Shown here one piece after another: positions 1 through 10,163 of a stretch of DNA of 64,000 bases; the first letter of the stretch is position 1; each line of letters starts with the position of its first letter. The translations under genes and the position numbers were made by a program. The notes under the pieces were generated by a model. It was not told the origin of the DNA, searched no databases, and saw only the letters and a list, made by a program, of their open reading frames with translations. Source of the stretch: Plotosus lineatus (taxonomy: Eukaryota > Chordata > Actinopteri > Siluriformes > Plotosidae); NCBI GenBank assembly GCA_024760905.1, contig CM045735.1, forward strand, positions 6,973,161-7,037,160. Direction: 5' to 3'.

Positions 1-553
1 TATTAAAGAGCTCACAAGCAACCGTGGAAAGATTACAGAAGAAGACAAGACAGGTTATCATTGTAACAAACCCTCAAGACGTCTTATAAATAAACTCTAA
101 AGCAGGACAAGAACCGCCAAAACTCTGCACTTGAAGATACTCAAAGAGTCTTTGGAGCCAAAAGAGTTGGGTTAAGTAGAGAGCAAATCCACTCCAACAC
201 GTACTGGAGCAAGTCCTCTTCTCAATCTGTTCTTCAACAGATAACTCTATCAAAGCTCACCCTAGCAATGTGGGATAAACAGCAAGCGGGGAAGATCACA
301 GGGGAGAGGGAGAGAGAGAGAGAGAGAGAGAGTGTGAGGAGAGGGACATAAAAAGAGCGAGAAAGATAAAATAAAATCCAGGAAAGTATATGAGAGGAAG
401 ATAGGTTTGAGAATTTAGTGCAGCATTTCTTGTCCTAGAAATAGGAAACTGTCCTCCTCACACAGTAAAGATCGGATGTCTCCAAAGAAACTTTATAGCA
501 ATTATGGGCTGAAGGTGGCGTAGAAGTCACGGTAAAGTATTCATATTAGAACA
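1..553. other. Unannotated flank with a short (GA)n run
   Basis: No gene or dispersed repeat recognised. A pure (GA)n microsatellite lies at about 304-332. The rest is complex sequence without convincing exon signals. Confidence 0.6.
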
Positions 554-1245
554 CAGTGGTACCTCACCTTACGATAGTTCCAGCAAACGAAAAATCCAGG
601 TTACGAAAAACATTTCCCAAAATTTTTTGTCTCTGTATACGAAACAAGTTCTCCTTATGAAACAAGCCAAACGTGCCGTTCAAACAATCAAATGCGCCAT
701 TAAAATATTCAAACAATGCACGAGCTGCTTTCCCATTGACTATTTTCCAATATCCCACCGCGCTGGCCTCCCATTGGCTAGAAGGGATGACGCAGCTCCC
801 TCCTATTGGCTATCTCCCAACATCTCACCCTGCTGGCCTCCAATTGGCTAGGAGGGATGACGCAGCTCCCTCTCATTGGCTATTATGGAGCTGCATCTCC
901 CATAATGCTTTTCGTGTAAAGGACAGAGTTATTGTTTTTTTTCACTCAGGCTATTAACCTTCCATAAACATTTGTAAGATTATAACTCTGCTAAGAAGAC
1001 ATGGTCAACACACGCGTGATATCGCAAAGGAATATGGCCAAACCCTTCTACCATCGGTACGATATTGAAGCAGAAGGAGGTCTTAAAAGGTATACTTTTA
1101 TATTTTTAAAGGGTTTAGGGGGTAGTACTGGGGGCCTTGGAGCAAATCACGTGTTTTACATGTAAAATTCGGTTCAATTTACAAAAAATCCAGGTTACGA
1201 AAAAGGCTCTGGAACAGATTAATTTCGTAAGGTGAGGTACCACTG
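554..1245 (+). mobile_element. MITE-A copy 1, Tigger/pogo-like non-autonomous DNA transposon
   Basis: The ends are inverted repeats: CAGTGGTACCTCACCTTACG at the left and its near reverse complement at 1226-1245. The interior has repeated CCATTGGCT-type blocks. Near 1016-1048 it keeps a short stretch reading DIAKEYGQ, also seen in copy 52931-53680, which resembles the helix-turn-helix of Tigger/pogo transposases. No long open frame remains, so it cannot move on its own. Confidence 0.8.
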
Positions 1246-1284
1246 CATAGACAATTTATGAGTGAGTGATTGCTTTAGTATATA

Positions 1285-1475
1285 CTACTCAGAAACATCA
1301 GCACAAACATCTGAAACAGATAATCAACCTCATCTGCATGCGTTTGGACTGCAGGAGAAAACCGGAGAACCCGGATGAATCCCACACAAGCATTCCCCTG
1401 CCAAGCCTCGGGGACCTGAATCCAGGAACGTCTTGCTCCGAGACGGGTGAGCTAATCACTATGCCAGCGACTCAG
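1285..1475 (-). mobile_element. V-SINE fragment
   Basis: Reverse-strand match to the tRNA-headed V-SINE of this window: the 'contents-of-bottle' block (tttggactgcaggagaaaac), the hallmark gaaccc region and the tRNA-like head at the right end. It runs directly into the composite repeat that is repeated near 8590. Confidence 0.6.
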
Positions 1476-1489
1476 TAAACAGCTCGAAT

Positions 1490-1704
1490 GAACAGCTTCA
1501 TGGGTCATCCCATAGAGCCCGTCACTACTTCAAAGTGTCTCTTCGCTCGTGAATAGCTGACATTTTTTTATTCTTCATTATCAGTTCGTTTTGGATGAAT
1601 ACGTGTGGGGACTCCAATTCAGGTCCTCCTTGCTTCGAGGTGGCCGTGCTAACCACTGTCACCCTACCTACAATTTATTTATTTACCAGTTCCAAAGGTT
1701 AGTA
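1490..1704 (+). repeat. Composite repeat module, copy 1
   Basis: About 200 bp that reappears at 8640-8860 with the same order of blocks (reminders: TGAATAGCTGA, TTATCAGTTCGTTTT, GTGTGGGGACTC, CAATTTATTTATTTACCAG). In both places it is followed at once by a SINE-C head. It may be part of one larger retroposon. Confidence 0.6.
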
Positions 1705-1980
1705 GGCCCGATGGTGTAGTGGTCAGTGTGATGGGCTCATGATCAAGAGGTAGTGGGTTTGACTCCCATTTAGCCCCTCCCACCCCCTCCCCACCCTCAC
1801 ACGCCCCATGCAAGGTGTCAACCCCAAGTGTGCCTCTATCCAACCAACAGTACAAACGGATTCCAGTAGAAAAAAATTCCGGGCAGTTAACCTGAGATGG
1901 ACGAGGAAACCCATCCAGGAGGAGTCGAGTCGCTTCACACTACAGAAACAGGGGATACGCTCCAGCCTGACGAGGCAAAA
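1705..1980 (+). mobile_element. SINE-C copy (tRNA-derived)
   Basis: tRNA-like head with A-box (GATGGTGTAGTGGTCAG) and B-box-like GGTTTGACTCC, then the SINE-C body with ACCCCAAGTGTGCCTCT and the AACCCATCCAGGAGGAGT block. Other copies: 8866-9135 plus, 22850-23098 minus and 45280-45536 minus. Confidence 0.75.
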
Positions 1981-2109
1981 TGAGATATTTTGTTCAATCG
2001 TGACCGTAGCAAATAATTTCGGATGTGGACGGATGTCACTCTGCACACTTCGTAAAAACACATCTATTCTCACATTTATTTCCAAATCGACCGTATCGCA
2101 CGTGAGTGT

Positions 2110-2216
2110 CAATGTGCGTGTTGCTCTGCAATGGCCTGGTAAGCTGTCCAGGGCATGCCCTGCCCTTACCCAGAGTTGGACACGATGGGTGCCAGCCTCC
2201 CCGCAACCCTATAATT
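2110..2216 (+). mobile_element. SINE-B/V-SINE 3' tail fragment
   Basis: Only the L2-like tail is present: GGCCTGGTAAGCTGTCCAGG, GATGGGTGCCAGCCTCC and AATTAAGATTAAGC. The head is missing. Confidence 0.6.
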
Positions 2217-2586
2217 AAGATTAAGCAGCTTATAAATAGAAATAAAATATGTTTTAGTACAAAATAAGTATACTATAAATCTATATAAATAAAAATATAC
2301 TAATTATAAAAGAAAAAACTCCCTACATGACAACCTTCCAATTTAAAAGTGATAATTATCTTGCCACCTGTTCCATCTATTTCCTCTCACGGGCTTCATG
2401 ACATCATCGTTTGAAACTCAATCAGCGTTTGAATAAAATGCTTTTCACCCTTAAAAATCCAAGAGCCATACTGAATAGCTTGGTTCATATTTTGGAATAG
2501 GATTTGGCCCTCGGGGTCCCTGGGATCAGGTGGGTTTAATCCTCAGATAGAGAACTAGTCAGACTGTGCCATTCCTATACAGTATC
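2217..2586. other. AT-rich unannotated DNA
   Basis: AT-rich complex sequence. No repeat, exon or RNA gene recognised. Confidence 0.5.
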
Positions 2587-2934
2587 CTTCGTTTTCTGAA
2601 CCGCTTAATCCTAATTAGGGTCGCAGGGAGGCTGGCACCCATCTCAGCCGTCTCCGGGCGAGGGCAGAGTACACCCTGGACAGCTCACCAGGCCATCCTG
2701 GGGCAGAAACACACTGATGGCGATGCAGCTCCTCTTGTCGGTAGTCAGCAATGGTTCTTTTACATGAACCTCACACCATAGACAGTGAGAGACATGGCCG
2801 GCCTTTGATAACCCAGTTGGGTGCACTTGGGGGGAGGGGAGGGGGAACAGTGACACACTGTTGAGAGTGGGGCTTGAACCCCCAACCCTAGGATCAGTGA
2901 TCCAGCACCTTTACCACCAGGCCGCCACTGGCCG
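2587..2934 (-). mobile_element. SINE-B, near full length
   Basis: On the reverse strand it runs from a tRNA-like head (B-box region at about 2868-2885, GGGTTCAAGCCCC) through the conserved body (ATGGCCGGCCTTTGATAACC; TGGTTCTTTTACATGAACCT) to the L2-like tail (CCTAATTAGG, GCGGTTCAGAAAA) at the left. Derived from pol III transcription and moved by a LINE in trans, as known for SINEs. Confidence 0.85.
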
Positions 2935-3145
2935 TCCTGTATAGTATGTAGTAATAAAATTTAGTTCACTCATCACATCACTCATTTGCTGAAAGGTCAA
3001 GTGGAGGCCGGCCAGTGGTGTTCAGGGTGAGGTATTCAGGGTGTACCCTGCCTGTGCCAGGTGTCAGCTGAGATAAGGTACACCCTGAACACCTCACCAG
3101 ACCATTTCAGGGCAAAACGTGCACACAAACACCAAACTATTTAGA

Positions 3146-3180
3146 CACACTCACACACACACACACACACACACATATAT

Positions 3181-3214
<34 letters not shown>
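3146..3214 (+). repeat. (CA)n microsatellite
   Basis: Dinucleotide CA run broken once by a short TATATACATA segment. Confidence 0.95.
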
Positions 3215-3217
<3 letters not shown>

Positions 3218-3405
3218 CGGGCAATCTGGGTCAACCAATGCGCCTAACATGCGTGTTTTTGGACTGTGGGAGGAAACCTAAGAGAAACTCATGCAAGCAT
3301 AGGGAGCATGAAAACTCCTCACAGATTCGTCCTCCCTGAGACGACTCAAACCCGGGACCTCCTTGCTGTGAAGCAGCTCTGCTAACCACTACGCCAGCTG
3401 CGTCC
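3215..3405 (-). mobile_element. V-SINE fragment
   Basis: Reverse-strand V-SINE body: GGCAATCTGGGTCAACCAAT, TTTTTGGACTGTGGGAGGAA, and the tRNA-like head with AACCCGGGACCTCCTTGCTG at the right. The L2-like tail is absent; the left side is the (CA)n run. Confidence 0.7.
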
Positions 3406-4019
3406 CATCATTCCATTCTCGTGAAATTTTTCCTACCAAAAATTTATTTCATAAATGCCAAACTGTATACACTTCAGTGTTCAAACAATGGCGTTCTGAA
3501 CCAGAGCTGTGATCAGAATGTGATTACACCCTTTTCATTACCTGTTTCTTTTCAAAGGGGTTAATCGGACTAGTCGAACTTAATGTCTACCAGTTGAATT
3601 TATATTGTCCCTTTAGTTGACAGTTTTGGTATTTAAGTGCATGGACACATTGACCTGCAGCTAAAGACTGACCTGGATATCGAGCTGACTAACAAGGTCA
3701 CAGATGCGTCCTTTTTTATATATTATTGTGGCAGCCTGTTGGTCACACCGTAAACAGAATAGTTGTATAATTTGCCTGTTAAATCTGATACAAATAAATC
3801 CATAAAGGTCAGAATGGGGCTTAAAATACCTAACACGTAGCTTCCTGGTTGGTCCAGGGTATCTCACGTCATCAGACTAAGAATGTAACTAAATATTAAG
3901 CTATTTGTGTTAAACAGATAAAATATTCAAAATGAATTCTTCAGATATGAATGAACATCAACCGATTCATATTTTTGTTTGTGTACAAGTATACTCAGGT
4001 CTGATTGGATGAAAATGTT

Positions 4020-4020
<1 letters not shown>
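3406..4020. other. Unannotated DNA
   Basis: No convincing repeat or gene. AT-rich complex sequence ending in a (TA)n run at 4023-4051. Confidence 0.5.

Positions 4021-4022
<2 letters not shown>

Positions 4023-4051
<29 letters not shown>
4023..4051. repeat. (TA)n microsatellite
   Basis: Pure TA repeat. Confidence 0.95.
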
Positions 4052-4053
<2 letters not shown>

Positions 4054-4070
4054 ACTGCTACTGGATACCC

Positions 4071-4330
4071 TGCTACTGGTAACATGTAAGCCAGTACAAC
4101 CTGTTGCATGGTCGAGTGGTGGGCGACTAAACCGGCTCCCCCACCAGGGTCAAAAATTTGGTGAGGAGGGTGGCTAGCAACCCGGTAGGAATAAAAACAA
4201 GACCTGTCAGGGCAGATGAACTCTCTAGAGTCAACGGCCAGCTAGCTAGAGATGATGTCTCGATAAAAACACCCTGCAGAAAGAATACCGCTACTGCAGA
4301 ATTCTGGCACGGCACCCAGATTGATTCACT
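4071..4330 (+). mobile_element. SINE-J copy 1 (tRNA-derived)
   Basis: A block of about 260 bp also found at 50417-50742. It carries an A-box (TGGTCGAGTGG, 4108-4118) of the tRNA-Ser/Leu kind and a decayed B-box near GGGTCAAAAATTTGG. It ends in AGATTGATT, like a short ATTG-type tail. Compared with the other copy it lacks about 60 bp near the 3' end. Confidence 0.65.
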
Positions 4331-4344
4331 AATATAAATATATC

Positions 4345-4351
<7 letters not shown>

Positions 4352-4380
<29 letters not shown>
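4352..4380. repeat. (TA)n microsatellite bordering the ribozyme unit
   Basis: TA run immediately left of the Penelope-like unit. A longer run borders its right side. Confidence 0.95.
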
Positions 4381-4384
<4 letters not shown>

Positions 4385-4554
4385 TCTTCTATAATCACCT
4401 GAAGAGAGAGGATGGTTTCACCACCCCTCGAAACAGATCTGTAGTGATAAATGGAGTTTCAATAGAAAGTCTTTGTCCTGTCCTTTTATTTTTGTTATTT
4501 GCTCTACCAAAAAGTATTGAGCACTCTCCTACGGAAGGATCTACTCAGAAAATC

Positions 4555-4555
<1 letters not shown>
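4381..4555 (+). mobile_element. Penelope-like pLTR fragment or retrozyme-like unit
   Basis: About 175 bp of unique-looking sequence between two (TA)n runs. A hammerhead ribozyme sits at the left, followed by about 110 nt containing GTCCTGTCCTTTTATTTTTG and GAGCACTCTCCTACGGAAG. The same unit occurs twice more at 49791-50045. Penelope-like elements are known to carry type I hammerheads with a short stem III in their terminal repeats. No reverse transcriptase or GIY-YIG endonuclease is present, so this is at most a non-autonomous or truncated copy. Confidence 0.65.
4391..4448 (+). ncRNA. Type I hammerhead ribozyme, intact core
   Basis: All core positions are present. Stem I 5' strand AUCAC (4394-4398) pairs with GUGAU (4444-4448). 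The core CUGAAGA is at 4399-4405 and fits CUGANGA. Stem II (4406-4429) pairs GAG/CUC, GG/CC and UGGU/ACCA around a UUC loop, with one bulged A and one A-C mismatch. GAA is at 4430-4432. The short stem III ACA/UGU has a GAUC loop (4433-4442). The cleavage triplet GUA puts the predicted cut between 4443 and 4444. Stem III is only 3 bp, as in Penelope-type hammerheads. Self-cleavage is inferred from the fold and has not been measured. Confidence 0.85.

Positions 4556-4610
<55 letters not shown>
4556..4610. repeat. (TA)n microsatellite
   Basis: Long TA run at the right edge of the ribozyme unit, turning into GTGTGTGTATGT. Confidence 0.95.
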
Positions 4611-4618
<8 letters not shown>

Positions 4619-4623
4619 ATGTA

Positions 4624-5054
4624 CATGGATCCTTCACTTTCCACGGAACCCCCCCTGATTATTGACGTATACGTACATGTATTTGGGTATATAATATCAA
4701 TAAATACATATTGAGCGCTATAAATGCTTATAATAACAATAAAACATTCAAAAATAATGCATAACATGTAAATAAAATATAAATACATGCACAGACGATG
4801 CGTGCACACACTCAGATGTGCACTTAATATAAAAATGTAAGTAGTTTTTTTGGGGGGTTTTGGGTTGGGTTTTTTTTGTTTTTGTTTGTATGGGGTTTTT
4901 TGAATAATTGGCCTTGTTTTGAAGCATTTTCTTTAGCTTTTCCTCTATTTTTTCTGAATTTCCTGATTTTAAAAATTTTCAATGAATATTTTTGAAAAAC
5001 CCGCGATGCACTGAAGCCACAGAAACTGAAGCATGGAGTAGCGAGGGATCACTG
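4624..5054 (+). mobile_element. MITE-F copy, Tigger/pogo-like
   Basis: The left end resembles GGATCCCTCACTTTCCGCGG and the right end is AGTAGCGAGGGATCACTG followed by TA. The interior (TATAATATCAATAAATACAT, AATTTCCTGATTTT) matches the full copy at 40387-40904. The left terminus is slightly degraded. Confidence 0.75.
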
Positions 5055-5259
5055 TATTATTATTATTATTGTTATTATACATGGAGCATTAAAGCTGCCG
5101 CATCTAAAGTTTGTGGGTTGCCAGATTTTTCCATCAAAATTCTCCTAATAAGTACAACTCAAGTTCCACTCAAAACATCTAACTCGAAAGTCATCCACAG
5201 CATTTTATTCACTGCACAAGGACAATGTATTATTTCCTCTTTTCCTCAGTCATCCTAGA

Positions 5260-5860
5260 AGACCTGGACGAACACTGAGGACAACTAATGTGAATGCGCA
5301 TGAAAGTCTCCTCTAGGTGAAGAAAGATACCTTCATGACATCTCGACACATTCGGAGCACCTTAGAGGATATAGGTGTATCATTGTCAAAGTTTACAGTC
5401 AAGAGGCACCTTCATGAATGTAAATACAATAGATTTAGGACAAGATGCAAACCACCGCTAATACGCAGGCACAGAAAGGCCGGATTAGACTTTGCTAGAA
5501 TCTTGCCGAGTTCTCAACCAAGAAAATGAAACTAAGATTAACCTGCATGAAAGACGGGAGGAAAATAGGAAAGGAAAGAAGGGGTTTGTGAGCCGAAGAA
5601 TACTCCGTCATACGTGGCCGTTAATAGAAAAAACATGATAACATTCTGAAGTGTAAGAAGCTATACTTTCTGCTCAGATTCAGTCAATGCTGCAAAATCG
5701 ACACGATGGTGCCTCACAATACAGATCAATAATGACCAGAAACATACTGCGAAAACAACCCGAGAGCTTTTCTCAATACAAAGAAACCAAACCTTCCTGA
5801 ACGGCTGAGACATTCAAGTCAACTGGAAATACTTTTCACGTTTCTCACGGATTTTCTGTT
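5260..5860 (+). pseudogene. Tc1-like transposase relic
   Basis: The open stretch 5317-5529 reads like the DNA-binding half of a Tc1-family transposase: MTSRHIRSTLEDIGVSLSKF, then TVKRHLHE and PPLIRRHRKAGLDFAR. Downstream (5630-5850) a frameshifted and stop-containing stretch keeps the catalytic-half pattern (GATTCAGTCAATGCTGCAAA, ATGACCAGAAACATACTGCG). Tc1 transposases are about 340 residues; here the frame is broken and the inverted repeats were not found. It is dead. Confidence 0.75.
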
Positions 5861-6217
5861 GGGATGGTATAAATTTCGCGGTGCTAGCACAGAGCAAGCA
5901 GATTTAAGTTTGGCTGAAGCAACTTAGAAAGCTGTGTGTTTTAATTCCTACATATAATACGTGCTGATGGTCTGTCATGGCAAAAATACAGGTCAGGTCA
6001 ATAAGTCAAATTGGAAATGGAAAAAAAAGGTCCAATATTCCCGTGATACACTGCCGGTGTAAAAACCACTGCACGGCTGAACCCAACAACGCAAAAATGT
6101 CACATGGTACACGTGGGTATACAAGAAAGTCCCGTGGATTTACTGTACAGCAAATATATGACTACTTTAAGAAAAGCGTACAAAATTTGCATGCCTCTCA
6201 TAGCTCAGAAATAAGAA
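5861..6217. other. Unannotated DNA
   Basis: No repeat family or exon recognised between the Tc1 relic and the next MITE-F. Confidence 0.45.
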
Positions 6218-6585
6218 TACAGGGATCCCTCGCCACTTCGCGTTTCAGTTCCTGCGGCTTCGGTGCATCGTGGGTTTTTCAAAAATATTCATCGAAAAAT
6301 AAAAAAAAATAAGGAAATTAAGGAAAAATAGGGGAAAAGTTTAAAAAAATGCCACAAAACAAGGCCAATTATGCAAACAAACAAACAAAGAAAAACAAAA
6401 AACAACCCAAAACCTCACAACAAAACTACTTAAATTCATATGTGAGGTGCGCATCTGAGTCTGGGTGCATGTTTGTGTGTGTGCATTTATATTATTATGT
6501 AAATCTTATGCATTATTTTTGAATGTTATATTGTTATTATAAGCATTTATAGCGTTGAATATGTATTTATTGATATTATATACAC

Positions 6586-6605
6586 ATCTCTCTCTCTCTC
6601 TCTCT
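6586..6605. repeat. (CT)n microsatellite
   Basis: CT run at the boundary between MITE-F and the inserted LINE piece. Confidence 0.9.
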
Positions 6606-6607
6606 TG

Positions 6608-6935
6608 GTTGTCTCTCGAATCAAGGAAAACGATAGGTTGTGCTCTCATCGGTGAGTATGCATGTGACTTCGGAGTCCAAAGGCCGAAGCACACACTCTG
6701 TTGCAGGTTGGGCGAGGCACGCTTGTTGTAGAGATGACAGTCGGCGATATTCAGTGTCTCCGTTGGCGGACTACTTCAAGGCGTAGACGGCAGTCATCCT
6801 CAAAGGCTACAGCTGCGCGTTGGGTCAAGGAGTGCCAGAGCTGTCTGTCATTAGCTGTCAGCTCGAGTTGGCCAGGCTTGATATCTGCCCATTTGAGGTT
6901 TGCCTTGAGGTTGTCCTTGTATCTCTTGTATATAC
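6608..6935 (-). mobile_element. Non-LTR retrotransposon C-terminal fragment
   Basis: On the minus strand it reads RYKDNLKANLKWADIKPGQ, DRQLWHSLTQRAAVAFEDDC and, after a stop, CNRVCASAFGLRSHMHTHR. This is the C-terminal pattern of LINE reverse-transcriptase polyproteins that end in a zinc-finger-like C..C..H..H motif. Stops show it is dead. The clade is not assigned. Confidence 0.6.
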
Positions 6936-6984
6936 ACATATACTAGTACATGTACATATACATCAGTAGGGGGGGGGCGCCTTG

Positions 6985-7175
6985 GATGCTGAGGTTGGAA
7001 GTACCATGCAGAAGGCCTAGAGGAAGACCAAAAAGACGATTCATGGACGTGGTGAAGGAGGACATGAAGGCAGTTGGTGTAAGAGAAGAAGATGCAGAGG
7101 ATAGGGTGAGATGGAGGCAGATGTTTCGCTGTGGCGACCCCTGAGGGGAACAGCCAAAAGGAAAAGAAGAAGAAG
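6985..7175 (+). mobile_element. RTE-like LINE 3' end
   Basis: Encodes GRPKRRFMDVVKEDMKAVGV, REEDAEDRVRWRQMFRCGDP and stop, then a GAACAGCC..AAAAGAAGAAGAAG tail. The same C-terminus recurs at 29100-29215, 36905-37520, 41965-42262 and 48945-49062. Confidence 0.75.
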
Positions 7176-7369
7176 GGGGAGGTCGATCCTACTTTGTGGA
7201 AATTCGGCATTCACGGAGGGTCTTGGTCCCCGTTAACCACGAAAAGTGAGGGTTCACTGTATACAATGGAATTATCTGTCGCATGACTGAGTTTCGTACA
7301 TCATTCACATTTATGGCATCTCTCAGACACCTGCATCCAAAGCAAACTTACATTCATCATTTACACAAC

Positions 7370-7480
7370 TGAGCCACTCAGGGTTGAGAGCCTTGGTCAA
7401 GGGCCCAACAGTGCACGTTGATGGTACCGGGGCTGGATTCCCACCCCCCAACCATTGGATCACTGACCCAGAGTCTTATC
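7370..7480 (-). mobile_element. SINE-D fragment
   Basis: Contains AGCCTTGGTCAAGGGCCCAACAG then a degraded tRNA-like head (GGATTCCCACCCCCC, GATCACTGACCCAG). Matches 26590-26835 and 29940-30106. Confidence 0.6.
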
Positions 7481-8124
7481 CGATGAAATCCGAGACTTTT
7501 GTGTAATTTTTTTGTTGTTTACCTGTCGTGTGATATATGTGACAGAAGCTTCAAAAATGACGAAAGAGCCATCAGTAAAAAAGTAAACGAATATCGTTTG
7601 TTAGGGTTAGTACCATATGGGGAAACAAGAAAGAAAGAAAGAAAGAAGACACCGCCAGAGACCTTAATTGTGCGACGTCTTTGGAATTATGTCCTCAGTT
7701 TTGGTCTGAGATGAGTGTTTGGTGTATCGATCCCTGACTGCACGAGGAAACGCCCGACAGATAATTACACTATTGACTTTGTTTGTTGTTAACGATAATG
7801 GACGACACTTTTGGAAATGGAATCCCTTCTTCGACGGTACTATTCCATCTTTTAATCTGATAATGCCACACTAATTTTAAATGCATCGCATTTTATCTTC
7901 TAAAACGACCACTCCGTTACATTACCGAGGACTCGTGCAATTCAGGCGCAATATCATCATCATCATCTGGGTGCTGAGAGTAACCCAGCCTTGCATCATG
8001 CCCGATCAAACCACTGCATCCGAATGCATATTATATTCTTTTGATGTTTTTCCAAGTCTAATTAGAAGAAGTACTCAAGTATTTGTTCTTTACATACTTC
8101 GGAAAAACTTAGATATTTAAAACC
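7481..8124. other. Unannotated DNA
   Basis: Complex sequence with no recognised repeat or exon. Includes a short AAGAAAGA run (7627-7646) and a CATCATCATCAT run (7954-7966). Confidence 0.45.
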
Positions 8125-8465
8125 TTAGCAAACATCCATTCATTCCTTTGCTGAACCAGTTCATTGTTCCTAGTAGGGTTGAGGGCTGGAGGCTATCTCA
8201 GCCAACTTTGGGCAAAGGCAGCGTACACCATGAATTGCTCACTAGTCCACCGCATAGCCAACACACACATTCACATTCTTCACACTCAAACATAGGGAAA
8301 ATTGTAACAGCCAATTAACCTAATCTACGTGTCTTCCGACTGCAAGAGGAAACCGGAGGAAACCCCCACGAGCATGGAGAGAACACAGCAACACCCTTGC
8401 CTAGCCTGGGATCTAAACCCAGCAATTTCATGCTGTGGTGTGGGTAAACTGCGTTGGACCACCAG
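8125..8465 (-). mobile_element. V-SINE, near full length
   Basis: From left to right: the L2-like tail (TTGCTGAACCAGTTCA, TATCTCAGCCAACTTTGGGC), the middle (CAATTAACCTAATCTACGTG) and the tRNA-like head (TGGGATCTAAACCCAGCAAT, GGACCACC). Diverged from the family. Confidence 0.7.
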
Positions 8466-8575
8466 CGTCCCATCCAGAAGGAGTTGAACTTCTGGATTTT
8501 GGAGTTGAGCTTCACGCTATGGAAACCGGGGATAAGCGCCGGCCTGATGAGCCCCTAGGCTCGGGTGTAAGAAAC
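8466..8575 (+). mobile_element. SINE-C 3' fragment
   Basis: SINE-C end block only: GAAGGAGTTGAACTTCTGG, ACGCTATGGAAACCGGGGAT, CCTAGGCTCGGGTGTAAG. Confidence 0.65.
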
Positions 8576-8589
8576 CAACCTCACCTTCC

Positions 8590-8865
8590 CTATTTCTTGC
8601 TGTGATGCGGATGTTGCTGACCACTTCACATTAAACAACTGAAAGGAACACCTTCGTGGATCATTCCATAGATCGCATCACTACTTGAAGGTGTCTCCTC
8701 ACTAATGAATAGCTGATATTCTCCATTATCAGTTCATTTTGAAAGAATGTGTGGGGACTCGAATCCAGGTTCCTCTTGTTGTGGGGCTGATGTGCTAACC
8801 ACCATGTCACCGTCTGTCCTACCTGCAATTTATTTATTTACCAGATACAAAGATTAGTGCGGCCG
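8590..8865 (+). repeat. Composite repeat module, copy 2
   Basis: Same block order as 1430-1704, including the partial V-SINE head at the left and the same junction to SINE-C at the right. See findings. Confidence 0.65.
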
Positions 8866-9135
8866 GTGGAGCAGTCTTTAGGACCCTGGGTTCATGATAG
8901 AGAGGTCACGGGTTTGAATCCCTGTTAGACATCCACCGTGTAACACAACCCCAAGTGTGCCTTTGTCTGCCCAGCATTATAAGTGGGTACCAGTAAAAAA
9001 TAAAAAATAAAATGTGGGGAAGGTAATCTGCGAAAGGCGATCGACCCAACCAGGATGAGTTAAACTCCTAGTCACTATGGAAACCAGGGATAAGTTCCTG
9101 CTTGATTAGGTAATAGGTTCAGGTGTAAGAAGCCC
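8866..9135 (+). mobile_element. SINE-C copy (tRNA-derived)
   Basis: Full head and body. A-box GCGGCCGGTGGAGCAGTC, B-box GGGTTTGAATCCC at about 8909-8921. Then CCCCAAGTGTGCCTTTGTCT and the GACCCAACCAGGATGAGTT block. An A-rich AATAAAAAATAAAAT stretch lies inside. Confidence 0.8.
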
Positions 9136-9829
9136 AGTAGACTTACCTATCTATGCTGGATGGATATAAAGGTTTCCTGGATGAAACCACCCCAAGCTTA
9201 CGAGCTTAGTATTTCTTCTTCACCTGTTCTACGTCTTGTTTGGGTTCTACGGCGATGCTTAATTACATAATGGCGCCTGGTGGCGGGGTCATTGACACTG
9301 CAGCTGATTCCACTTCATTTCCAGGATATAACACTGTATATGTAAACTTAGCCTGGTGAGTGAATCCATCCCGTTAAAAAAGAATGTGAATAAAAAATAT
9401 TTCAAATTAAAGAAATAAAACATGTGCGTTTGTTTTATGAGCTACGTTTTTTTTCCCCCGAAATAAATTGGAAGGTGTCTAAAGGAGTTTAACCTCTGGG
9501 CCTCTCTAAAGTCGTCTTAAGCCCTGTTCGGATTGGATTAGTCGGGAGGGATCAAGGGGAAGTCGGTAATAAACTTTGGCTGCGCACTGAGACAAAACCT
9601 TACATTTGGACAGCAATATATAAAAACAGGAGAAGAGGGTTTATAGTAAGATTCTAGATGTTTGGCGTCAATGTTCACGCGGTGATGTGATCGGTTCGTT
9701 CACGACGTGGCGTTCCAGCGTTTGGAGAGTCGGTGCAATCAAGTAGAGTCTCCAAGTCCCTTTGCAGATTTTCTGAATTACAAAAACACATTTTCTGAAA
9801 TATCCATCTTAAAATCTCTGACTCATTTG
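9136..9829. other. Unannotated complex DNA
   Basis: No repeat recognised. Moderately GC-balanced, high complexity; no exon signal I would trust. Confidence 0.45.
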
Positions 9830-10115
9830 CCGAACTGCTTGGAGACTATCTCAGCCAACACTGGGTGAAGGCTGGGGACATCCTGAAGAGCCTGCCAGTC
9901 CATCACAGAGAAACACACATACAACACATACAACCATCCACAGCTAATGGAGAACAGCCAAGGTGCCTAACGTGCAGGTGGTTGGATGTCGGAGGAAACT
10001 GGAATTCGTGGAGGAAACCCAGAGAGGCAAGAAGAGAACATGCAAACTCCACACAGAAACGGCCTCGTGAGATAAGCACCACGTCCCAACCGCTACCCCA
10101 GTGTACCAGCCTGGA
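9830..10115 (-). mobile_element. V-SINE copy
   Basis: Reverse-strand V-SINE. Starts in the tail (TGCCGAACTGCTTGGAGAC), passes GAACAGCCAAGGTGCCTAAC and AACATGCAAACTCCACACAG, and ends in the tRNA-like head near CCAACCGCTACCCCAGTGTA. Confidence 0.75.
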
Positions 10116-10163
10116 TTAAAAATTTTGTGAGATTATATTTGAGAGAAAATGGAGTCTTTTAAA

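Larger units (their letters stand above)
6220..7259 (-). mobile_element. MITE-F copy, interrupted
   Basis: Flanked by TA on both sides. Its ends are AGGGATCCCTCGCCACTTCG and AAGTGAGGGTTCACTG. Orientation is opposite to 40387-40904. It is interrupted by a (CT)n run, a LINE C-terminal piece (6608-6935) and an RTE-like 3' end (6985-7175), so it is twice its usual size. Confidence 0.8.
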
